Of a stretch of DNA of 64,000 nt, positions 22,161-34,560 are shown piece by piece; positions within the stretch are counted from its first letter, which is position 1; the number at the start of each line of letters is the position of its first letter. The notes beneath the pieces were generated by a model that saw nothing but the letters and a program-made list of their open reading frames with translations, searched no databases and had not been told where the DNA came from. The stretch is from Loripinus fragilis. Taxonomy: Eukaryota; Mollusca; Bivalvia; Lucinida; Lucinidae. The position numbers and the translations under genes are program-made. The stretch covers positions 109,824,508-109,888,507 of the forward strand of contig OZ026518.1 in assembly GCA_964019695.1 (NCBI GenBank), written 5' to 3'.

Positions 22161-23294
22161 CGTTTCAATGCCCAAAAATACGAAATACATGTGCTGGAAA
22201 AAATGTATAACTGACATTTCTTTTCAGACGGATATGGAACATGAGATAATTGGTGTATTGGCATATGCGCACAGCCCTTTGTCTACTGGTGTATTCTGCG
22301 ACCAGGCCTCAAAGTTTGGAGGCACACTGTACGAATTTTCGCCAAGAGATAGCTAAATGATGACCAATCTGGCATACTGACAAAATTTTTTGCCTTAAAA
22401 CACAAATTGTGTCAGTTATGCCTGGAAGACCATTCTTTGGCTATTGTTTTTTCAATGTTTTTTGTCACACTTGAATATTCTGACAGTGTGACACGCAAAC
22501 TATATAATGATATCAGAGGAACAATAGGAAACTGATAAAATGTCGTTCCCAGTATGTTATGGCATATTTAAGTCTGTAAATCAAAAGTAACATGAAGTTT
22601 TCATTACATGTTTTGTTTGTTGTTTTAGATTCAAGGGTACCCTTGCAAACAGATACAAAATATGATGATATAGTCAATGAAAAAATATGGAACTTGATCT
22701 GCTTTTAAGTGACAGATTAATCGAGGCATCCTGAAGGTTTGAACTGCTTATCTTTGAAAGGGCTCTAGTTATCAAGTATTGTGTGCAGTTTGCGTTTCTT
22801 TGTGTACACACTGTAGATATTTATGCAGAGTTTCTCAACAGATAAAGATTTTCCATGCTGGATGAAATTTCTTCACGGTAGATTGGAAATTGTTTCAGCT
22901 TAAATATAGGTGGTACTTAACTTTTGACACTGTGTTTATCATGTCATGATAGCCAAGAAACATGCTAAGTACACAGTAGTATTATCGTCCAATGTGATAA
23001 CCAGGCATGTTTCTTCCACAGGCTCTAGCGAGTTGATTATAGACTGTACAAACCTAGCATAACTAAATAATTGTCTTGATAACTATTTCAAAGCACCTAT
23101 AAAACTTGCATATTATGAAATATTCCTTACTTTATCTGGTAGTGGAAGCTACTGCACGTACATGTATATAGATTTTTTGTTGCTGCTGTTTTTAACTCCC
23201 AACAGAATCGCAAAACGTGTAGACCCATCGTATACAGATCTTGAATTTAGGGATCATTTCGGACATATAAAATAACCCATCTTAAAGACATACA
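22161..23294. other. No recognised feature
   Basis: No repeats, TIRs or coding signals found over 1.1 kb of AT-rich DNA. Confidence 0.45.
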
Positions 23295-23420
23295 AGTAAG
23301 TCAGTATGACCAGGACATGCCCCAATCACAGACCACAGACCAAGCAACGGCACCCCGAGAAAGTTTTAGAAAAACACAATAACCGCCACATCACAGCAAG
23401 AACACAATTAAAGCCAGCAC
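23295..23420 (-). mobile_element. Family C tail, terminal fragment
   Basis: agtcagtatgaccaggacat then ccacagaccaagcaacggca matches the last 80-100 bp of the C tail. Confidence 0.55.
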
Positions 23421-24129
23421 ACAGCAATGTTTCCTGCAAACCCAAATGGCACCAAATCCTACTTTCCGTTAAACATGCCTAAGAACACTCAAGCCATTGC
23501 AAGACAAATCCTGATAAAATCATTCCCACGCGGTTCCATTCATGGTGCTATTAGTGCTTAGAAAATAGTTATTACTACGATATTTGCCTGTAGCATACAA
23601 AACGTGTTGATAACAAACATACCATACACACGTAGCACATGCAAAATGAAGAAATGGACAATCGGTATCGACAAAGCCATGGCGCAGGATGATAATAGCC
23701 TTCATTGGCAGTCAGTTTACCACCAACCTTAGTAGCTAGAATTGACATATAGCAAAACAGTGCATTGTTTGATCCGTGTGTGACAATGGTTATTTTCAGC
23801 CGACCAACTCGTCGCACATATTAGAAGCCAAATATAGAAACATTCTCCGATATCTTCCATGACATTCGCTAAAATTAGAAACACAACATTGTCTGTGTTA
23901 ATGTATGATCACACTCTAGGGAATAGAACCAGAATAGTAGTAGTAGTAAACATGGACCGATGGAAAGAACATTGAACATCAAATATATTCTTCAAACAAG
24001 CATCCACATCTACCTGGTGAGAATAGAGCTCTAACACTTGTTCTGAACATTATTTCTAGTCTTTGTGTGTGACAGCAGTAAAGGCTCTAGCGACCCTGTG
24101 CGTTTGCAAAGGTCTGTCTGAGTCTTCGT
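23421..24129. other. No recognised feature
   Basis: Includes overlapping minus-strand frames of 61 and 80 codons (23520-23817) with no known match and a short gtagtagtagta run near 23940. Confidence 0.45.
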
Positions 24130-24285
24130 GGCTCCTATATGTGAGAGATTTAAGTCTGGCATGGAATTTAGATATCGAATCATATTACTGGCGATAAAAT
24201 TTAGTAAAAGTTTTGTGAAGTTTATGATACTATTAGTTAGCCTTGTTTAAGAAGTTTCTGAGTTAAAAGTGTATTGCGAGTGTTG
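24130..24285 (-). pseudogene. Penelope-like RT, C-terminal scrap
   Basis: On the minus strand a frame ends NTRNTLLTQKLLKQG and continues, with stops, into sequence matching the tail of the RT domain (aaattttatcgcc, gatatctaaattcca). This is the same segment as 18200-18290 and 60612-60700. Only about 50 codons remain. It abuts a family C tail. Confidence 0.65.
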
Positions 24286-24289
24286 CATA

Positions 24290-24560
24290 ACCCTTTCTTC
24301 CGCAGGAAGATGATTGCAAATCTAGAAATGATACTAAGGACGTCATTATGAAAAAAGGACCTATGATAAAACCCAACACCCAATGGAAGTAGCAACAAGC
24401 AAGGAACAAAAAAAAACAACAGCAGAATCACCGCCATAGTTTGGATCACAGCAGAGACCTCTGGGGCGCTCAAATGTATTTAACTGATAAACGCTTTGCC
24501 CTATATCATTCGGCTGTTAAAACACATTTATCTTAGCTCGCATGGAGGTGATGTCCAATA
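24290..24560 (-). mobile_element. Family C tail, diverged
   Basis: agatgattgcaaatctagaa, then caacagcagaatcaccgcca and tagctcgcatggaggtgat follow the order of the reference C tail with many changes, an older copy. Confidence 0.55.
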
Positions 24561-24604
24561 GGATAGGACATAGATCTTCAAACTAATATCCTGTTTTCTA
24601 TGTT

Positions 24605-25435
24605 TTATTTCTCTGTTACTGTGGCTATAACATTAATGTATTTTGACAGACTGTATGCTTGGTGGTCAACTCTATCCTGGTTGATAACTTTGCTTTCCTA
24701 TGTAATTGCACGACCACGGGACGGACCTCAGTCTCTATGACGGTTCTGTTTTAAAGGCTTATCAAAATAGGAGAATGTTGGGGCTAAATGTCGTGTCTTT
24801 GTTCAGGCCCACTGGGGTTTAGCTGTAGGATTGTTTTTTTGCCCCACTATTCATTTGTATGTTCTTTTGAGTCCCAATCTTTGTTTTAATCTCCTTTTGA
24901 TATCTTGATTTGTATGTATTAGGAGATGATGCATCGAGAGTAAAGGCTCTTTCACGTGAAGCAAATGTTTATGTCTCCTGTTCCACATCAGAATTAAGGG
25001 TGAGGATGGTACCATTAATATGTTTAAGTCATTAATTTTACTGACAGTTCAAAGGCCGTCAAGTTGGTAGAAGTGCGTTGACTTCTGGTGAATGCCCATT
25101 AAATCGAATTCCCCCATGTATGAGACAATGCATCACATTGTTAGTGGCCCCTTTCCATAGCAAGTTGGTCGTCTCTGGTTCTGTGCTACATAATAGGAGG
25201 CAGTCGTCGGTGAATAGAGGAACAGATCACTTGTTATTTGTGTCTTTATTATTTATGTATTGTGTTTTTCATGCTTCCACGTCTGTTCATTGCTGCCTTG
25301 TGGTCACCTGGGAAAAGGCTGGCCTCTTGGCTCTTGTTTGCGATGTTTAGTTGTGTTTTGTCACTTTTCCCATGTGTTATCCTTGGTCAGGTGTGGTACT
25401 TGATTGTATCGATTCCTGATCTTTGATATTCTTAC
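24605..25435 (+). mobile_element. Family B tail with RT C-terminus
   Basis: It begins inside the RT C-terminal segment (gacagactgtatgcttggtg) and runs through ggagatgatgcatcgagag, a decayed core near 25030-25060, and gtggtcacctgggaaaaggc to tatcgattcctgatctttga. About 150 bp at 25065-25220 has no counterpart in other copies and is probably a later insertion. Confidence 0.72.
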
Positions 25436-25444
25436 TTTCACTGC

Positions 25445-26800
25445 ATCTAAGAGATGGTTGATGTTTGGCTAGAACAGCAAAAGGACTAAGTACTGTACCT
25501 TGAGGAATGTCAAAGTCTATGGTGACTGAATCAGAATCCTTGCCATCAACAACTACTTTTATTGTCCTGTTTGTTAATAAGCATCAAAGCCAAACGTTGA
25601 TATTGCCGTCGACGCCATAGAGCTTTAGTTTGTCTAACAGCTTATTATGGGGAACTGTATCAAAGGCCTTAGAGAAGTCAAATATGATAATGTTTATTTT
25701 TTATCCTCTAGTTAACTTCCCAATGAGGTCGTGGACAGTTGTGGTAAGTTGGGTTTCGCAAGAGTAGCCAGATCTAAAGCCAAAAATTTTGTGCAGTTAA
25801 AAGAAAATTTCCATTTTAGGTAAATCCTAGAGGAGTTTACAAATGATGTTCTCTAAGATCCTACATGATATTAATGTTAGTGAAACAGATCTGTAGATCT
25901 CTGGAAGATAGGAACCATCTTTCTTGTACACTGATGCAATTTTGGCGTTCAACCACTCTGAGGGCAACTTTACTGAATCAATGGAGCGTCAAAGCAAGTT
26001 GAATGGCACAAGCCTTTAGCATAGTGTTAGCAATCCTGTCAGGTCATTTGGCGTTGGCTGTATTGATAACACGAATACGTTTCTGAACACCATGTATAGT
26101 TACATTGCATATAAAGATGTGGTATTGGTCGTCTGGCTCTCGTTTTTGTGTCAGGGAGTTGCTTGTCGTCGTCACGTGTGAAGATGGATAAGACATAGGA
26201 TCAAAAGGGCTTAGGGTTGTGTAAGTCCCTTCTGTATGACATTGTTAATGTGTTGAGCTCGACCTTCTAAAATGCTTTTTCCATGTCTTCTGGAAAGCCT
26301 TGAAAGAGCGCCGCTGATTTGGATTATTGGGATGTTTGTACATGTATAGTCTTGATTTTCGCTGCACCATCCTCTTCAGATCTCTGTTATACATGTTCTT
26401 GCAGACTTTGGCAAGAACTTTTTTGCCCATGGATTTTCAATGACTTATTTGAAAAAATCCCATTGAGCTTCCAATGTTGAAGAAGGTGAAGCACTTCTGA
26501 TCTCATCGGAGAGATGGTCAATAATCCAAGTCTGCCTTGGAGAAGATGTATACTTTCACGTGGCTTCAGCTTGACGTCTTGACGGATAGTATCAATATCC
26601 GTGACAACCATGGCGCAGTCATTGATTTCTTGTATTGCTGTAGAAGTCTTCGCAATTAAAGGACTATTGGTGAACACTAGTCTAAGAGATTTTTGTCTCT
26701 CGTTGGTTGGCCATGCACCTGAGAGAGGCTGTGCTCAATTGTGAGATCTGGAAACGCTTTTTGTACTTCACGATCAGGTGTTCCTTTATTTTCTGACATT
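25445..26800 (-). pseudogene. Jockey-like non-LTR retrotransposon, endonuclease end plus RT
   Basis: Read on the minus strand with frameshifts. The 5' part (26800-26680) has TIEHSLSQVHGQPTRDKNLL, like the endonuclease end that precedes the RT in Jockey-type ORF2. Then comes KKVLAKVCKNMYNRDLKRMV (26430-26245), the basic linker. RT motifs follow: SVYKKDGSYLPEIYRSVSLT, FGFRSGYSCETQLTTTVHDL, NIIIFDFSKAFDTVPHNKLL, DKLKLYGVDGNINVWL and DFDIPQGTVLSPF. The FDFSKAFD box carries the first catalytic aspartate; the later YADD box is missing because the copy stops at 25445, where a B tail begins. Stops and indels throughout make it nonfunctional. Confidence 0.8.
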
Positions 26801-28784
26801 TTAGCCCAGTTGATATATGGACATTTAACTTTATAAGCATGCTTCCATTATAATAAGTTGTTGCCTGTTTAAACGTTAGAGTAAAACAATCGTAGAACAA
26901 CATACTAACAAACATTTTGCAAATACACTCACATTTGACGTCTGGGGTAGGGCCTGAGTCAAAACAATATCATTGCTGAAGGTGAGGACGACATTTCAAA
27001 TTGAATGGAATGAGAAGAGTTAAACAATGTGCAAGCAAAGCTGTTAACGTTACTCACACCTCAGATATCTGGAATATGAAAGTGTGCTGATATTGGAATT
27101 AGTGTTTGACACCTTAATAGCAACATGTGTACTACATATTTGAAAGACTTTAGTTTTTACCTCTTGTTATTATTGTTGTCTTGTAATAATTTCTGGGTAC
27201 TTTAATATGGCTATATAAACCGCTATTAAACAGAATAATAAAACAACAGCATGTCGGTAAAACAAACAATTCAGTTTTAGTAAATAATCTTGAAATTATG
27301 TAAAAACAGCTATGTTACAATAAAACAATTCTTATTATTCATTCACAGGTAAATTAGTATCATTTTAAATGGTTCCAGGTGCCTCACTCAATAATGTTTT
27401 TCTGATGCATGGCTTAGACATTGTGGTATTAACACACTATGGGCATTTCAATAGAAGATACAGACACATAAAATAGACATTCTTACATGTCTGGCCATGA
27501 TTATCAATGGTTATTAAATTCAACAGATTTACCTGTCTGAAAAAGATTAACCGTTTTCTGACTGAAGTCGCTGACATAATTACCAAAATAACCTTCACGT
27601 TGAGCACTGCATCTGAATGTTAATTAATATGCGCAGAGAATACACTGAATATAAAAACAAATGTACCAAAATATCTAAATTCTCAAAATACTTCGCAAAT
27701 AATAACAACCTAAACATTTATTGCAGTGCTCATTGTGTTAGTTCATAATTCAGTTGTGTTTCATGCTAAGTTCAGATAGTCGATATGTATTGTATATTTG
27801 TATAACATGTATAAGAAGCACATTGAATCATGAGATATTTTGTAAGTAATGGGTTGCCCAGGGAGATAGAACAGTACAAAAATAACTGAATTTGGGCTTA
27901 GACTTTAAGGTCTCACATGTTCGTTGGAATACTGATCCTGTGGTACTGTGAGCTTCAAATATATTAATATTGCTGAAACTATGTCCGTTTTTTTCCAAAT
28001 AAATATATAAATGTAAGAATGGTAAGCGTACATGAGCGCACATTGCGCTTATTATGTCAAATACGCTAGTGCCTTGATATATGCCCAGGCAATTGCATAT
28101 GATAACATTGTAGGATGTCTTATTCGATTGTGGTGCAATGTCAGCCATGTAAAAGAAGCATCGTGGTTGCGTGCTCTCTTTCGTACTAATAAGACATTCT
28201 AATCTTAAACTAATTAAAATCAGCAAACATATTTGTTTCTTTATTTGATTTTAAAACTTTTATTGAACAAAGAACAAGAAGACCCGAAAATGAGTACTGT
28301 AAACGTGACAGAACTTGACCTATTTAGAAGATACTTACACCGTAATGTAACCGCTTTTCCTTGAAAGACAATGCGTTTGTATTATCAAACGGGTCACATC
28401 CTTAAATCCAGCGGCATGAGAACAGAGAAGGCACTGATCAGACTGCGCAAATGCCTTTACTGTTCGATCTGCTTCTGCAACAACGAGAGCGTTGTGGATC
28501 AGATTAGAGCATATTGTGCATATGGCTCATTTTGTGCCTCCATGTTTTAACGACAGTTGTTGTTTTTTTCCTTCGCCATGGTTCGTTCATGGATTATCAT
28601 TGTACTTATATATATCGGTCACAAAATACTCGTAAAATATTGGTCACATTTGAAAACGGTAGTTAAATAATACGAAATAGTACAACCTTTATGTCTCCTT
28701 TGGATGATGAAAGTACCAGACAAGATTGGCTCTGATATACATTTTAGCCCATAGTATACCGGAGACTCCTAAACGGGTGTATGT
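26801..28784. other. No recognised feature
   Basis: Two kilobases of AT-rich DNA without repeat copies that I can match in the window. A 132-codon minus frame (27828-28226) has no recognised domain. Confidence 0.45.
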
Positions 28785-29282
28785 ACGTTGTCAGCACAGA
28801 GATGCCAAACTCTACATCTGCTTGAGATTGGCGACATTGTTTCATTAAGTACACAATTGATTATTCATCCAAATCATATTTTAAAGCAAACTAGACCAGG
28901 TTATCACTTGGATTCTCTAGTATTCAAAGAATACCCACATGACTCAAGCTTATGTATCGTGACAAGTATGGAACAGTACTTGAAACGCACAAAATATTTG
29001 AGGCAAGGACAAAAATTAATGATTAGTACAATTAAGCCGCATATGGCCGCATCCCAGAATACTATTAGTAGATGGGTTAAATTGATCTTGTCCAAGGCTG
29101 GGATTGACACACAGTACTAGAGCAGCGGCCTCATCTATGGCCAACTTGAAAAGTGTACCATTACAAACAATCATGCGACCTGCGGGTGGTCGAATGCGAA
29201 AACATTTGCAAAACTTTATGAGAAACCATTATAATTGGAAGGGCACTCAATTCAATCTGCAATTTGGGATGCTTCAAAATAA
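28785..29282 (+). pseudogene. Tyrosine recombinase of a DIRS/Crypton-type element
   Basis: A 110-codon frame (28788-29120) reads SAQRCQTLHLLEIGDIVSLS, FKEYPHDSSLCIVTSMEQYL, then TISRWVKLILSKAGIDTQ. After a small deletion and frame change it continues as HSTRAAASSMANLKSVPLQT and FNLQFGMLQNN before a stop. The QRCQTLHLL arginine and the H-x-x-R of HSTR are the residues expected of a tyrosine recombinase; the usual tyrosine should lie between them and the C-terminus, but the frame is disturbed there (MRPAGGRMRKHLQNFM). Recombinases of this kind are carried by DIRS retroelements and Cryptons, and no RT is present here to decide. The copy lacks its N-terminus and directly precedes a B tail. Confidence 0.7.
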
Positions 29283-29324
29283 TTGAGTCAGAGAGGAAAC
29301 TGGGCCGCTGATAAACGAAGCATA

Positions 29325-29540
29325 CAATGTATAAAAGGTTTATGTTTTTCTGCCTTGTGCTTGCTATGCCTTTGTGCGCGTCTGTTTATATGTGCCTTGA
29401 GGATATCTGCTGGGAAAGGGCTGACCTCTTGGCTCTCGTTTGTGGTGTCTAACAGTGAGTTTGTCACTTTCCCATTGGTATCCTGGGTCAGATGTAGTAC
29501 TTGATTGTATCGATTTCTGATCTTTGCATCTTTACTTACT
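29325..29540 (+). mobile_element. Family B tail, 3' half
   Basis: From tttttctgccttgtgcttgc through gctgggaaagggctgacctc to tatcgatttctgatctttgc. The folded core is absent. Confidence 0.7.
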
Positions 29541-29619
29541 CATTGTCGAATTTATATTTCTTCATCTGAATTGGTTCAGTTTCAATGATTGTTCCAATTT
29601 CTGTAAAATCTCGTGGGGG

Positions 29620-29709
29620 CCATTGAGGAGTTATGCTGATGAGGCAATTAAAGACTTAAGCTAGCTTTGTTCTTTGATCCTAATTTCCTCATCAGCAATC
29701 CCCTCAAGG
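29620..29709. repeat. Imperfect hairpin around TTGCTGATGAGG
   Basis: cattgaggagttatgctgat at 29621 pairs with the complement of atcagcaatcccctcaagg at 29691. A third copy, cttgaggagtttgctgatga, occurs at 29868. So one ~40-bp word is present twice direct and once inverted within 280 bp. Confidence 0.75.
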
Positions 29710-29891
29710 TCTCACACTCTCTCCCTCATCCACCCATTATAAAAGGAACTGAAAATTTTTTCACAATCATTGAGTTAATGTTAAATGGGGCTCAAGATTG
29801 AATCTTACTCTAAAGACTGATCTTGCTGGCTAGAAGCTGCGCTATCTCTCGTCGTAGCCCTTGAGGAGTTTGCTGATGAGGATATTAGGAT

Positions 29892-30080
29892 CAACCCTCA
29901 GCTTCCCTCCTTCGAAGGTAAGACTCAAGTATTAATCACCATCCAAAGAACACTTTACTTTTAAATATAGCACATAACTTTGACCAACCCTCAACTTCCC
30001 TCCTTCGTAGGTAAGACTCAATTATTAATCACCATCCAAGGAACACTTTACTTTTAAATCAGTATAGCACAAAGCTTTGA
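29892..30080 (+). repeat. Tandem duplication, about 93-bp period
   Basis: caaccctcagcttccctcct at 29892 and caaccctcaacttccctcct at 29985 begin two units that both continue with attaatcaccatccaa and acactttacttttaaat. The second has a short insertion. Confidence 0.85.
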
Positions 30081-30949
30081 CCAACCCTTTTCCGCCAATC
30101 TTAGCCCTTTTTACTTTTACAGGTCTTTAGCCTTCAAACATATGAAATACGTACAAGCAAGTATTTGATGTATTCGGAAATATAGGTATTAATTAACGCA
30201 ATTGTTACACAGTATATAGTATAAGTATTAATCAAGTTGTTTTAAACCAGTTGCATATCAACTTTGATGAATTGTTTCTTTAATTGTTAAAAAAGGGCGT
30301 TTGAATTTCGATAGGAACCATCATATGACTACAACGACAAACCGGCATTACCAAAACGTGTCGAAATCAAACGGAGAGGCCAATCTTTGGTACCAGAAAT
30401 ACACAAGATGCATACTTTCAGAGAAGCTTAACCCATATAAGACTAGCGTCATTTTTGTGGGACATCGGCAAACATTGCAAAACCAGGTTCTCCAATGTTT
30501 GCAGACAGGAACATATTTTATAATTTGAAAAATAAAAATGATAAATGCCACCCCACAACCCAAGAATTGGAAATGGATTCGTCCAATTGATAAGTAAGGG
30601 AAAATACATTCGGCGTAATAATATAAATTGTTAAATGAACCACATCCTGAGATGGTGCGTGGTACTTATCGCCTATACTTATGCGACCAGTACATCACGT
30701 AAAAGCATTCCGGAATCTCAGACCAAATCGCGACACTCTGCTTCACTGAAGTGCTATGCATGCATGTAAAAGCTTTTTGTGAAGCCAGCCCATAATGCTA
30801 GCATCTACATGATATATCCATTTGTTTATGACTGGAAATCAGATGTCCATATAATGTGAACAACGAATAAGGTACACAGTGTGTCAGCGCTTGTTAAATC
30901 GAATATGGTCAGTATCTCTGTCACATGCAATGTCCTACACATAAAAAAT
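30081..30949. other. No gene; one short hairpin
   Basis: gcaaacattg at 30468 and caatgtttgc at 30492 form a short inverted repeat that recalls the D hairpin arms. Open frames of 63-75 codons on both strands across it are unrecognised. Confidence 0.4.
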
Positions 30950-31187
30950 GAGCCGCGACATTTAATTTCCAACAATGTGGCATTTTGACAAATGTAGACT
31001 CAGACAAACCTGTGCAGCCTCCGTTTAAGCTTAGGAACTCATAACGAATGGTCAGTCAGTAGCTTAACACTCATAGAATATTCAAGCGGCTAGCAATGGC
31101 TCTGAACAGACTGCGCGTATGCGCAGGCTGGTCTGAGCCTTTGCTGGTCGCACATACCACATTGTTGGAGATCTCAGGTCGCGGCTC
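30950..31187 (+). mobile_element. Family A TIR element, copy 4
   Basis: Full-length copy; ends gagccgcgacatttaatttc and tcaggtcgcggctc. No clear target duplication. Confidence 0.88.
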
Positions 31188-31614
31188 ATTATATGATTAG
31201 ATGCCAGCTTCTAGCGTCTTAGACAAATTGGCTTTAACTAGACGTATCTCATGTCAATGACCAATGGAATGTCCAGTAAGGTCAATAAACCTGGGTTGCT
31301 TACGTTTAAATTGTCCATAAAATGAGAGTCATTATTCTCATGAGGGAAGTGATTTTTTTTAGATATTTCACTTCATTAAAGGTTATAAAAGCCTTGAAGC
31401 GTCTTATGTTTGGATATTATAAATCATTGACCATGCAGCTATATTAATTTGTATCAAATACGTAAGCTGTATAAATTAATCGTTCAATGACTCTTACAGC
31501 ACGATAGAATGGATCACCAATTTTCAGAGGAGTTGCTAGTATGTCACACCTACGTGTACAATAGAGCAATAGATCGCGCGTGCACCCAAGAAGATGCCCA
31601 GCCAGTATACCGTC
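31188..31614. other. No recognised feature
   Basis: AT-rich. The last 20 bp (gccagtataccg) are probably the outer end of the H element that follows. Confidence 0.4.
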
Positions 31615-31660
31615 GGCCCACCAGCGAATCGCCATTGAAATGGCGTTTCGCTGGTGGGCC
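31615..31660. repeat. Family H hairpin
   Basis: ggcccaccagcgaatcgcca and ttggcgtttcgctggtggg-type complement; best preserved H copy, flanked by gccagtat as in copies 12075 and 63544. Confidence 0.85.
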
Positions 31661-32714
31661 TATGGTGGCCCCGCGTTTAGATGTTAACTGGGTAGGGTTG
31701 ATGGTAAAACTTTATATCAACGTGAAATGTTATCATACAAATCAATGTAAGGATATATCAAACGAATTAATAAGTCAGCACGTTATCTTGGTACTTATCT
31801 CATCGGCGCGAAGTCCATGGGAGTCTGTGCAATCCAAACTATCCATGGGAGCCCGCGCGTCAATACCCGTGCAGTCACACCAGAGCAATCGTTGCTCGCA
31901 TGAATAACATATGGAAGTAGATGGATACTTTGATACATATTTAGGTATCGGCGCCCACATTATACAATGTGGCTGTGTAGGGATGTTTTTTAGAAATTAC
32001 CTTTATGCATTTACGATACATACAACTGCCCTAATCCCATGAGCTCATTTGGATTTACTCGTGTCTAGCTACATGCTTACATTTCTCCGCTACTTGGCCT
32101 GCAAACAACCACTAATAATAAGTTGGTTTGGTTAACAGGAATCTAGACGGGAATACATGTAGCACCAATACGCAGTGTTTGCAGAGGGTTGCGGAATTTG
32201 AAATGCTCGTTTGATTAGTATGTTTAATTAATAAATTTCCATATGTATTAACATCCATTGGACTCTGGATGTCTGAACAACGGGAACGTTTGATGAATAA
32301 CATGTATTTGCAACTCCTTCTGCTTTACTCCAAGTGCACATGTGTTCGAATGACCTTATCATTGTTAGAGGCTATATGGCGCCCTTTACAAAATCGGTTA
32401 TTATCTTAGAGCAAATGCTAAATACGAAGCTCTTGCTGTGCGATGGACGCAATGTTCCACCGATAATCCGATCAATTTCAATCAGCGTTAAAGAAGTTAA
32501 TGCCTCCTGTCTGATATAGCTTCAGAAGTACAATAACCTTTCTTTCTCTGGTAAACATAACGCTACAGAAAGGATCCTGAATTTATGAGGCATGACATTT
32601 GTGCTGCATAGATTTTCACAACATGCACGGGTGCAATGGGACGATATTTCTTAAAAAAAAAATGAATCAAATGTTTCTTTTTCGAATATGCTGGTGCAAG
32701 GTGTGGGGACTGTA
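31661..32714. other. No recognised feature
   Basis: A 132-codon plus frame (31509-31907) overlaps the H hairpin and is not recognised. No other signals. Confidence 0.45.
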
Positions 32715-32890
32715 CGTGTCCTTGTATTTACAGCCAACACTATATGGAAAGGCGTCACTGCATTGTGTCCTTGAGCAAGACACATTAATCCTAGCTTAGT
32801 ACTGGTTCAAAACAAGAAGACCCGTCCCTATATAACTAAAAGATTGTTGATGGGATATAAAGAATCAAATCAAACAAGCAAACAAAAATA
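32715..32890 (+). mobile_element. SINE body and tail
   Basis: Contains ttgtgtccttgagcaagaca, cctagcttagtactggttca, agattgttgatgggatataa and a (caaacaag)-type tail, collinear with the minus-strand SINE at 7835-8036. The tRNA head is not evident upstream, so the copy is 5'-truncated or its head has decayed. Confidence 0.72.
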
Positions 32891-32995
32891 TGGAAAGAAA
32901 TGTCAAAAATATGAGTGGCTGACATCATTGTAACAGTGTAAAAGTAAGCAGCATTGCATTGCAAATCATGCACTCGATAGTACATACTTAGTACT

Positions 32996-33232
32996 GAGCC
33001 ATGACATGTGATTTCCAACAATGTGGCATTTTGACAAGTGTACTTAGAGACGAGTCTGTGCAGCCCCCTTTTAAACTTAGACACTCCAAATATTGTTCAG
33101 TCAGTAACTTAACAGTCAGAGAATCTTCAAGCGACAATCAAAGGCTCTGATCAGACTGCTCGTATGCGCAAGCTGATCTAAGGCTTTGCTGGTCGCACAT
33201 ACCACATTGTTGGAAATCTCATGTCGCGGGTC
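32996..33232 (+). mobile_element. Family A TIR element, copy 5
   Basis: Full length; ends gagccatgacatgtgatttc and tcatgtcgcgggtc. The central palindrome is slightly decayed (gctcgtatgcgcaagctgat). Confidence 0.86.
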
Positions 33233-34279
33233 ATGTTTATGTCAAGACCAGTCAAAATAGGTTGACCGCAAAATATATAATACGTTGCATTCCTGTATGC
33301 AAATAGAATGGTTATACATTTCCATTTACTTGCATGCTTTTATTTGCACGTTGCTGCAGTATACATCAGCTTATGTGCAGAAATAGTGTCATGATTAGCA
33401 TTATGATTAAGATTTGATTGAGCATGGTTTGTGTGTTGAAGACTTGAAGGAATACGCATTGTAAAATAAAAGTGAGTATCGCCAGAAAATGCCACGTTTC
33501 ATTCCACTAGCACAAGCTTGTGCGATATTCTACCTCAAGATGCCTGACTCCAGTAGTACCTTGTGACGTAAATGCTATATCACAAATAGGTCATTGGCAT
33601 CAATATACTGATATGAAGAACATGTTAACAATCTCTGTCTGCAAGTGCCAGTTTTAATGGATGTACACTTGAGACAACTATGATCCTCTTATAATAGCCT
33701 GAGGTAATGTGAACGTCCTTACGACAAAAGGTCTTCATCTCAGAGATATAATTAACATTTGATAACAGATTACTTTTAATACGCTATTCAAAGAAGACAT
33801 GTCTTTGCTAGTCGATATATTGCCAGAATGTGCCGTGTAAGGGAGAGTGAAAATATTGTTTGATGCATTTTCATTGTTTGACGAGGTCATATTGCCTATG
33901 CAAGACATGTTCTCTGGTGTTCTGAGAATCGCCATTGAGTCATTGTGCTTTATTAAATAATTTATGCAAAGGAAGTGAATCATCTTGGATAGACGTATTC
34001 GTCTTTTGTATGCATAATCGAGAGGTCTAAGTACTTTGTAAAGCAATTGTGTAGATATTGCTACTGGTACATTGTAGCCTCCATTATACCAGTAACATTG
34101 TCGACAGATTTGTTGTGTTTTAATGCAATCATAAAATACGTGTTTAACCTTGAAGATATTTTGACATATCTACACGAGTCCATCCAAGTTTAGGCGGGGC
34201 CAAAAGGCAATAAGACCGAGGTACCTCACGAAGAGCAACATCTATAGCTTTTTGCATGTACCTTGCATTTAATGGTCAA
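33233..34279. other. No recognised feature
   Basis: A 103-codon minus frame (33735-34046) has no known match. No repeats detected. Confidence 0.45.
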
Positions 34280-34360
34280 GTTACAGTAGGCAGATCTAAA
34301 TTATACTTCAATCATGCAGCATAAAGTTATAAGTTACAGTAGGCAGATCTTAGTTATAGT
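34280..34360 (+). repeat. Short tandem duplication, 53-bp period
   Basis: gttacagtaggcagatct occurs at 34280 and again at 34333, each followed by related ttatacttcaatca. Confidence 0.7.
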
Positions 34361-34513
34361 TCAATCACTGAAAAACGCCTATCATCTTATCAAATGATAC
34401 AGCCCGATGTAATGCGAACGCTAATCTTAGTGTGATGCATATAATTCTTTCATACATTTTTAAAGATATACTTGTGTCTTCTTTATTTCATTCATGGGAC
34501 ATTTTCATTTTCA

Positions 34514-34560
34514 AACAGTGCAGACCACACGGACAGCGTGTCATCATAAGCTGCACTGTT
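34514..34560. repeat. Family D hairpin, short form
   Basis: tcaaacagtgcagaccacac and agctgcactgtttgcc form the constant outer arms; the inner stem is reduced to gacagcgtgtc. Confidence 0.7.

Noticed and set aside
29637..29660. CTGATGAGG as a hammerhead core
   Set aside because: No GAAA block at the right distance and no helix II; it belongs to a repeated word present three times nearby.
33470..33510. Possible family C tail (agtgagtatcgccagaaaatgc)
   Set aside because: Only about 25 bp resemble the tail terminus, with several mismatches; too short to separate from chance.
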